DNA of 29,682 nucleotides from Bacteroidales bacterium (GTDB taxonomy: Bacteria; Bacteroidota; Bacteroidia; Bacteroidales; P3): NCBI GenBank assembly GCA_016281475.1, contig JAEEIS010000050.1, positions 1 to 29,682 on the forward strand. The letters run 5' to 3'. This document shows, piece by piece, positions 24,696 to 29,682 of this stretch. Under the pieces are notes generated by a model that searched no databases, had not been told where the DNA came from, and worked only from the letters and a program-made list of their open reading frames with translations. The first letter of the stretch is position 1. Each line of letters opens with the position of its first letter. The translations under genes and the position numbers were made by a program.

Positions 24696-26546
24696 ATGAA
24701 ACGATTGCACATCATACTCGTGACTGCGTTGCTACTGCTGACAGCGGCATGTGGCGACAGTATTGAGATGAAGGAATATTCCGTCATCCCAGAACCTGTG
24801 TATATGGTGCAGAAGGGGCGCATCTTCACCCTTTCGCCCAGCACCAAACTCTGCTTCGAAAACCTGGGGCAGAACAATCCCACCGCCAAATACATCTCCA
24901 CCACCCTGCGCCAGATGCACGTCAGGCCTGCCTTCATCGGCACACCCCACAAGGACTGCATCACCTTTGCCATCAACGACACGCTCAACCCCGTCCTTGG
25001 CGACGAAGGCTACCTGCTGCAGGTCCATCCCGACGGCATCTTCGTCAGTGCCAACACCGAGGCAGGGCTCTTCTACGCCTTCCAGACCTTCATCCAGATG
25101 CTGCCCGACAACTTCGAGCACCGCTCCTATAGCCGCATCGTCATGCCCGAGTGCACCATCCTCGACTATCCCCGTTTCCCCTGGCGGGGCAGCCACCTCG
25201 ACGTCTGCCGGCACTTCTTCACCGTGGGGCAGATTGAACGACACCTTGACCTCATGGCCGCCTACAAACTCAACCGCCTCCACCTCCACCTCTCTGACGA
25301 CCAAGGGTGGCGTATCGAGATAGACAAATACCCACAGCTGAACGACATCGGCTCGTGGCACGTGGACCGCACCAACCAGCCGTGGGGCTACGAGGAGCCC
25401 GCCCGGCCAGGCGAAGAGCCCACCTACGGCGGATTCTACTCCAAGGAAGAAATTGCCGAGATAGTGGAATACGCCGCCCAGCGCAACATCGAGGTCATTC
25501 CCGAAATCGACTTCCCTGCCCACGCCAGTGCCATCCTAGCCGCCTACCCCGAGTTGGCTTGCGACGACTACCCCTACACCGTCGCCATCGGACCCTACTG
25601 GCCTCAAAAGGCCATACTCTGCGCCGGCAGCGACCAGGTGATGGAATTTGTCGCCGACGTGATCGACGAAGTGTGCCAGCTGTTCCCTGCCGAATACATC
25701 CACATCGGAGGCGACGCCAACTACAAGGCCAACTGGGAGACCTGCCCCCGCTGCCAGGCACGTATGCGCCAGCAGGGGCTCGCCAACGAGAGCCAACTGC
25801 AAGGCTGGTTCCTTTCACAAGTGGGCGACATGCTGGCACGCAAAGGCAAAACTATGATTGGGTGGGACGAGATAATGGACTGCTGCCAGACCGACAGTGC
25901 CCCCGTCGTCATGGCCTGGCGCGGCGACACCACAGCCTTCGTGGCCGCCCTTCGCGGACACTTCGTCATTTCCGCCAACCCCGCCTACTGCAACCTCGAA
26001 AGCTATCAGGCCGACTCCACCTACCAACCCGCAGCATTCCCACAATACCTCACCCTCTTCCATGCCTACCAGTACGACCCCGTCCCCTCCAACCTCACCG
26101 AAAACGCCCAACCCTACATCCGCGGCGGCCAATGCATGCTCTGGACCGACTACATCACCACTTACGACCGCGCCGAATACCAACTCCTGCCCCGCCTCTG
26201 CGCCATAGCCGAATGCCTATGGACACCCCGCGAACGCAAGGACTGGTCCCACTTCCAATCAAAAATCGAGCACCACAAAGCACGCCTGCGCGCAAACGGC
26301 TACAATGTCTGCTCTGGCTCGTTCAAGCCCGTCGTCACCCGTACACCCGAGCCCGACGGACTCCTCGTCACCATCACCACCGAGGTCAAAGACACCTACG
26401 TCTACTACACCACCGACGGCAGCGACCCCACTCCCGAATCGCCACTCTACACCTCCCCCCTACACCTCCCCGTCGGCACACATCTGCGCACCCTCACCCT
26501 CTATCAAGGCAACGCACAAGAAGGCATATACGATTTTAAATTGTAA
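24696..26546 (+). CDS. GH20-family (beta-N-acetylhexosaminidase-like) lipoprotein with altered catalytic site
   Basis: 616 residues. The lipobox LTAAC gives lipidated C19. An N-terminal GH20b-type domain (about 25-160) leads to the TIM-barrel: RGSHLDVCRHFF, then HLHLSDDQGWRIEIDKYP, PEIDFPAHASA, and the catalytic strand YIHIGGDANY. Families normally read GGDE there; here D340 is kept but the acid/base Glu is Ala (A341). The later LWTD replaces the usual LWTE, and the usual (F)DYYQ reads LESYQ. GWDEIMD and AWRGD are intact. The end (about 545-616) is a chitobiase C-terminal beta domain with YYTTDGSDPTPESPLYTSP. So the fold is clear but hydrolysis is doubtful; it may bind glycans. The stop overlaps the hydE start by one base. 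Confidence 0.88.
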   Translation: MKRLHIILVTALLLLTAACGDSIEMKEYSVIPEPVYMVQKGRIFTLSPSTKLCFENLGQNNPTAKYISTTLRQMHVRPAFIGTPHKDCITFAINDTLNPVLGDEGYLLQVHPDGIFVSANTEAGLFYAFQTFIQMLPDNFEHRSYSRIVMPECTILDYPRFPWRGSHLDVCRHFFTVGQIERHLDLMAAYKLNRLHLHLSDDQGWRIEIDKYPQLNDIGSWHVDRTNQPWGYEEPARPGEEPTYGGFYSKEEIAEIVEYAAQRNIEVIPEIDFPAHASAILAAYPELACDDYPYTVAIGPYWPQKAILCAGSDQVMEFVADVIDEVCQLFPAEYIHIGGDANYKANWETCPRCQARMRQQGLANESQLQGWFLSQVGDMLARKGKTMIGWDEIMDCCQTDSAPVVMAWRGDTTAFVAALRGHFVISANPAYCNLESYQADSTYQPAAFPQYLTLFHAYQYDPVPSNLTENAQPYIRGGQCMLWTDYITTYDRAEYQLLPRLCAIAECLWTPRERKDWSHFQSKIEHHKARLRANGYNVCSGSFKPVVTRTPEPDGLLVTITTEVKDTYVYYTTDGSDPTPESPLYTSPLHLPVGTHLRTLTLYQGNAQEGIYDFKL

Positions 26547-27586
26547 TGAAAGACATCGTCAACCAAATCGCCGCATCGCGCGACATCACCCTCGAGCAGC
26601 TCACCCTCCTGCTCACCACCGACGACCGCGACGCTATACAATACCTCTACGACCGTGCCCACGCCACCGCACAAAGCATCTACGGCAACAAGATATTCAT
26701 GCGCGGGCTCATCGAAATCTCCAACCACTGCAAGAACGACTGCCTCTACTGCGGCATCCGCCGCAGCCAGAAGGACGTGCACCGCTACCGCCTCACCAAG
26801 GAGGAGATACTGGACTGCTGCGAGCAGGGCTACGCCCTCGGCTTTCGCACCTATGTGCTGCAGGGCGGCGAAGACGGCTGGTTCGACGACGACCGCATGT
26901 GCGACATCGTCGCCTCCATCCGCCAGCAATACCCCGACTGCGCCATCACCCTCTCGCTCGGCGAGCGTAGTAAGGAGAGCTACCAAAGGCTCTACGACGC
27001 TGGTGCCAACCGCTACCTGCTGCGCCATGAAACTGCCGACCCCGCCCACTACGCCCGCCTGCACCCGTCGGAGATGAGCTTCGACAACCGCCAACGCTGC
27101 CTGCAGGACTTGCGCGAGATAGGCTACCAAGTGGGCTGTGGATTCATGGTTGGCTCACCCTACCAGACCGTCGAAACGTTGTGGAAAGACCTCCAGCTCA
27201 TCCGCAGTTTCAACCCCCAGATGGTAGGCATCGGCCCCTTCATTCCCGCCTCCGGCACCCCCTTTGCCGACCGTCCTGCAGGCTCTGTCGAGACCACACT
27301 GAGGCTGCTCTCACTCATCCGTCTGCTGCATCCCCCCGTGCTCCTGCCCGCCACCACCGCCCTCGGCACGCTACACCCCCGCGGCCGCGAACTGGGCATC
27401 CTGGCCGGAGCCAACGTCGTCATGCCCAACCTCAGCCCCCGCGCCCACCGCAAAGACTACAGCCTCTACGACAACAAACTCTGCACCGGCGACGAAGCCG
27501 CCGAATGCCGCGTCTGCCTCGACCGCCGCATCCGCACCACCGGCAGCCAACTAGTAGTCGACCGCGGCGACGCCCCTAAAGCATAG
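26546..27586 (+). CDS. hydE: HydE-like radical SAM enzyme ([FeFe]-hydrogenase maturase)
   Basis: 346 residues. The radical SAM cluster motif CKNDCLYC places C62, C66 and C69 (CxxxCxxC) right after RGLIEISN, as in HydE. VLQGGEDG, the YLLRHETADP segment and the GIGPFIPASGTPF turn are also HydE-typical. A second set of cysteines near the end, C313, C321 and C324 (Cx7CxxC), reproduces the spacing of the accessory cluster of Thermotoga HydE. HydE helps build the dithiomethylamine-bearing H-cluster of [FeFe] hydrogenases together with HydF and HydG, neither of which is in this window. The ATG lies within the upstream stop (TAATG), so it is translated with the GH20 gene. A PylB-like methylornithine synthase is the main alternative but fits less well. 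Confidence 0.87.
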   Translation: MKDIVNQIAASRDITLEQLTLLLTTDDRDAIQYLYDRAHATAQSIYGNKIFMRGLIEISNHCKNDCLYCGIRRSQKDVHRYRLTKEEILDCCEQGYALGFRTYVLQGGEDGWFDDDRMCDIVASIRQQYPDCAITLSLGERSKESYQRLYDAGANRYLLRHETADPAHYARLHPSEMSFDNRQRCLQDLREIGYQVGCGFMVGSPYQTVETLWKDLQLIRSFNPQMVGIGPFIPASGTPFADRPAGSVETTLRLLSLIRLLHPPVLLPATTALGTLHPRGRELGILAGANVVMPNLSPRAHRKDYSLYDNKLCTGDEAAECRVCLDRRIRTTGSQLVVDRGDAPKA

Positions 27587-27677
27587 ATTTCATCACCATA
27601 ATCCTCCTCTCCCCTCCCATCCTACCATCCTTCTCATCTTCTCTTTTCACGACACCCCAGTGCCTCCCTCATTTATC
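27587..27677 (+). terminator. C/T-rich, G-poor tract after hydE, candidate Rho-dependent terminator
   Basis: About 90 bases with very few G, rich in CCTCC, CTTCTC and CTCCC words, directly follow the hydE stop. The composition repeats that of 11176-11330. It ends in CATTTATCCTATA at the edge of a palindrome. Confidence 0.45.
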
Positions 27678-27736
27678 CTATATTTATACCTTATTTATAC
27701 TATTCTTAGTATAGTATAAATAAGGTATAAATATAG
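27678..27736. repeat. Long perfect palindrome, element B
   Basis: Arms 27678-27703 and 27711-27736 are a perfect 26-bp inverted repeat with a 7-base loop (TCTTAGT). The core shares TATACCTTA(G/T)TTATACTAT with the palindrome at 24351-24423, and the left flank CATTTATCCTATA is identical, so the two are copies of one element family. Confidence 0.85.
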
Positions 27737-27913
27737 AATAACTGTAGAATATATAAAGAAAGGACATGGACTCATCTGAATCAGAGAGTGACATTGACGT
27801 TTTATGACGCATCGTGCTAATACTGGTTACTTCTAACACCATATCCACCTCGAAGACGTATAAAAGCAAACATTTCTAGTACAGCACATTGAATGGTGAA
27901 TATATATAACGTG

Positions 27914-27991
27914 CATGAAATAATTCATGGTTTGAAAAAAAAGTTGTACTTTTGCAGAAAATTTAATAGTTTGTAAATTACAAACTTGTAA
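27914..27991 (+). promoter_or_regulatory. Promoter with nested palindromes before the ATPase gene
   Basis: The -7 box TACTTTTG (27947-27954) is flanked by palindromes. CATGAA-4-TTCATG (27914-27929) overlaps the expected -33 region. Downstream, GTTTGTAA-A-TTACAAAC (27969-27985) and TTACAA-AC-TTGTAA (27978-27991) overlap each other and end two bases before the ATG. This is consistent with repressor or self-control sites; the regulator is unknown. Confidence 0.55.
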
Positions 27992-27993
27992 AG

Positions 27994-29304
27994 ATGAAAT
28001 TCTACGATAGAGAGAAGGAAATAAGCGAGTTGCAGAGGCTTGACGATTTGGCTAACGAGACGGCACAGTTCACTGTGCTTATTGGGCGACGGCGCACAGG
28101 GAAAACAACCCTAATGACATACGCATTGGATGGAAGGCAATACCTGTATTTCTTTATTGGTAAAAAGGCTGAACTACTCCAGTGCCAAAGTTTTCAGCAA
28201 CAAACTGAACAAGTACTAGGCTTGCACATTCACGGACAGGTAGACTCTTTTGCTAATCTGCTAGAGGAGCTGCTAATTTATAGCAAAAGTAGAAAGCTAA
28301 CCATCATCATTGATGAGTTCCAACGCCTAGTAGATATTGGCGACGGCATCATCAGTGACATACAGAAGGTATGGGACAGGCATCAAACAGAGACGCATGT
28401 GCACCTTATCGCCTGTGGCAGCATCAATAACATGATGAAGAAAATCTTCGAAGACCGCAAAGAACCGCTTTTCGGCAGAAAGACAGCCCGCATAGAACTC
28501 AAACCGTTCAGTATCGCTGTAATGAAACAGATTCTTAATGACTATCATCCTGATTACACTTCCGAGGACTTATTGATGCTCTATGCCATTACAGGCGGTG
28601 TTGCAAAATACGTGGCACAGCTGATGGATGAGGGATGCAAGTCATGGGAAGATATGTTGACATCGGTATGCCGCCCGTCAAGTATTTTTCTAGAAGAAGG
28701 AACAGAGTTGCTTGTTGGCGAATTTGGACGCAAGTTTCAGATATATTACAGCATCTTACAACTAATAGCTTCAGGCATGACCAGCCAATCAGAAATTGAC
28801 AGTATCATCAAGAAGAACACCGGTCGGTATCTCGACACGCTAGAAACCGAATACTCTCTGATAAAGAAGCGTCGGCCCATGTGGGCAAAACCCAACAGTC
28901 AAGGTGTAAAGTTCTATATTGACGACTGCTTCCTTAACTTCTGGTTCTGTTTCATTGAAAGTAACCGTTCTCTTGTTGAGCTAGGCAAGACGGATTTGCT
29001 TGAGGAGACTATCCGTAATGAATATGCACAATTCAGCGGATCGGTATTGGAAAAGTATTTTCGCCAACTGTATGGAGAGAAAGAACGGGTGACAGAGGTG
29101 TCGCATTGGTGGGACAGCCAAGGAGAGAACGAAATAGACCTGATAGCATTAGAACGACTCGACCGACATGCTACTATTGCCGAAGTGAAACGGAATCCAA
29201 AGAAATACGATGCCCAACTACTTGCCACAAAGTACGAACACATAAAAAAGCATCTAAAGGGATACGAAGTCAGCCTCATCGGACTATCCATGAACGACAT
29301 GTAA
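27994..29304 (+). CDS. ATPase with C-terminal DUF234-like nuclease-fold domain
   Basis: 436 residues. The N-terminal archaeal-type ATPase domain has Walker A GRRRTGKT (31-38) and Walker B TIIIDEF (D107, E108). A winged-helix-like middle follows (about 240-310). The C-terminal domain has the DUF234 (PD-(D/E)xK-like) pattern: an acidic residue in NEIDLIAL, then EVKR about 15 residues later (about 377-397). These proteins are common in Bacteroidetes and archaea; a role in DNA transactions or mobile-element defence has been suggested, not shown. Codons are AT-richer than those of the Bat and hydE genes, which suggests acquisition by transfer. Its upstream region carries stacked palindromes. It ends 28 bases before the EamA gene. 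Confidence 0.85.
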   Translation: MKFYDREKEISELQRLDDLANETAQFTVLIGRRRTGKTTLMTYALDGRQYLYFFIGKKAELLQCQSFQQQTEQVLGLHIHGQVDSFANLLEELLIYSKSRKLTIIIDEFQRLVDIGDGIISDIQKVWDRHQTETHVHLIACGSINNMMKKIFEDRKEPLFGRKTARIELKPFSIAVMKQILNDYHPDYTSEDLLMLYAITGGVAKYVAQLMDEGCKSWEDMLTSVCRPSSIFLEEGTELLVGEFGRKFQIYYSILQLIASGMTSQSEIDSIIKKNTGRYLDTLETEYSLIKKRRPMWAKPNSQGVKFYIDDCFLNFWFCFIESNRSLVELGKTDLLEETIRNEYAQFSGSVLEKYFRQLYGEKERVTEVSHWWDSQGENEIDLIALERLDRHATIAEVKRNPKKYDAQLLATKYEHIKKHLKGYEVSLIGLSMNDM

Positions 29305-29332
29305 AAATATTGAAAGTTAATAATAGCATTTT

Positions 29333-29682
29333 ATGAAGAAACCTCTCGTATATGTCCTGCTAGCGTTTGCCGCCGTGGTGTGGGGCGTTAGCTTTATTAT
29401 CACCAAGGAGCTTTTCCGCACGGAGGAGCATATCACCGTGTTTATCATCCTTACGTTCCGCCTGCTGCTGGCCACGGTGGTGACGATTCCCGCGCTGCTG
29501 CTGTTCAAAAAACTGGAACCCATTCGAAAGGGCGACCTGAAATGGTTTCTGCTATTGGCTTTGTTCGAGCCTTTCATCTACAGCATCTGCGAGACCAGCG
29601 GCGTGCAGCTGGTGAGCGGCAGCATGGCCTCGATTATTGTTGCCACAATACCATTGTTCGTCCCCTTTGGCATGGCGGTGGC
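29333..29682 (+). CDS. EamA/DMT-family transporter, 3' end outside window
   Basis: 116 codons are visible from the ATG at 29333. The sequence begins MKKPLVYVLLAFAAVVWGVSFIITKEL, the usual first EamA helix with its WG(V/x)SF signature. Further helices follow: IILTFRLLLATVVTIPALLL, a KWFLLLALFEPFIYSICE segment and LVSGSMASIIVATIPLFVP. This is the first half of a ten-helix drug/metabolite transporter of the inner membrane; the substrate cannot be predicted. It lies 28 bases after the ATPase gene and may share its transcript, though its GC content is higher. Confidence 0.88.
   Translation, partial: MKKPLVYVLLAFAAVVWGVSFIITKELFRTEEHITVFIILTFRLLLATVVTIPALLLFKKLEPIRKGDLKWFLLLALFEPFIYSICETSGVQLVSGSMASIIVATIPLFVPFGMAV

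Noticed and set aside
27684..27869. Minus-strand frame of 61 codons across palindrome B
   Set aside because: It depends on the palindrome for coding and has no start signal or homology pattern.
1..29682. tRNA or rRNA genes
   Set aside because: No cloverleaf with a CCA-adjacent acceptor stem and no rRNA-like conserved words were recognised on either strand; a covariance search could not be run.

Overview
The window looks like a chromosomal segment of a gut- or rumen-type member of the order Bacteroidales. The evidence is a Bat (aerotolerance) operon, a C10 protease ending in a probable type IX secretion (T9SS) sorting domain, several small lipoproteins, A-rich leaders instead of Shine-Dalgarno sites, and repeated -7 boxes of the Bacteroidetes form TAnnTTTG. 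The genus cannot be settled from the sequence. No rRNA, tRNA, CRISPR array or transposase was seen.

Layout. 1-414 is the 3' end of a GIY-YIG nuclease-like gene, followed by about 580 bases of hairpin-rich non-coding DNA. 996-11175 is one long plus-strand operon: MoxR ATPase, DUF58 protein, a membrane protein, batA, batB, batC, batD, batE, a WG-repeat protein and an RseC-like membrane protein. A C-rich, G-poor tract follows and may be a Rho-dependent terminator. 11616-18098 encodes exported proteins: a 1270-residue C10 peptidase with gingipain-type adhesin modules, a caspase-fold protein whose catalytic Cys is Ser, and a small DUF4412-like protein. ftsK occupies 18206-20632. 20713-22437 is a four-gene cluster in which three tiny lipoproteins share a four-cysteine signature and surround a MauE/DoxX-thioredoxin fusion. 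A flippase lies on the minus strand (22760-24247). A GH20-family lipoprotein with altered active-site residues overlaps hydE by one base (24696-27586). The right end holds an AT-richer ATPase/nuclease-fold gene with an operator-like upstream region and the start of an EamA transporter.

How the genes fit together. MoxR with the VWA, TPR and SH3 proteins is expected to form an envelope-associated chaperone-like complex. The RseC-like protein adds a cysteine-bearing membrane component. The MauE-thioredoxin/lipoprotein cluster reads as a possible periplasmic thiol-disulfide module with dedicated substrates or partners. It is the best candidate here for an undescribed system.

The non-coding DNA is unusually structured. 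It contains (i) a dispersed AT-rich heptamer repeat (TTTTCAA)n that also forms coding sequence, including signal-peptide sequence; (ii) two long perfect palindromes, each next to a pyrimidine-rich tract; (iii) two loci of a 10-bp-period tandem repeat; and (iv) several promoter or operator candidates. All assignments come from reading the sequence; no database search was run.
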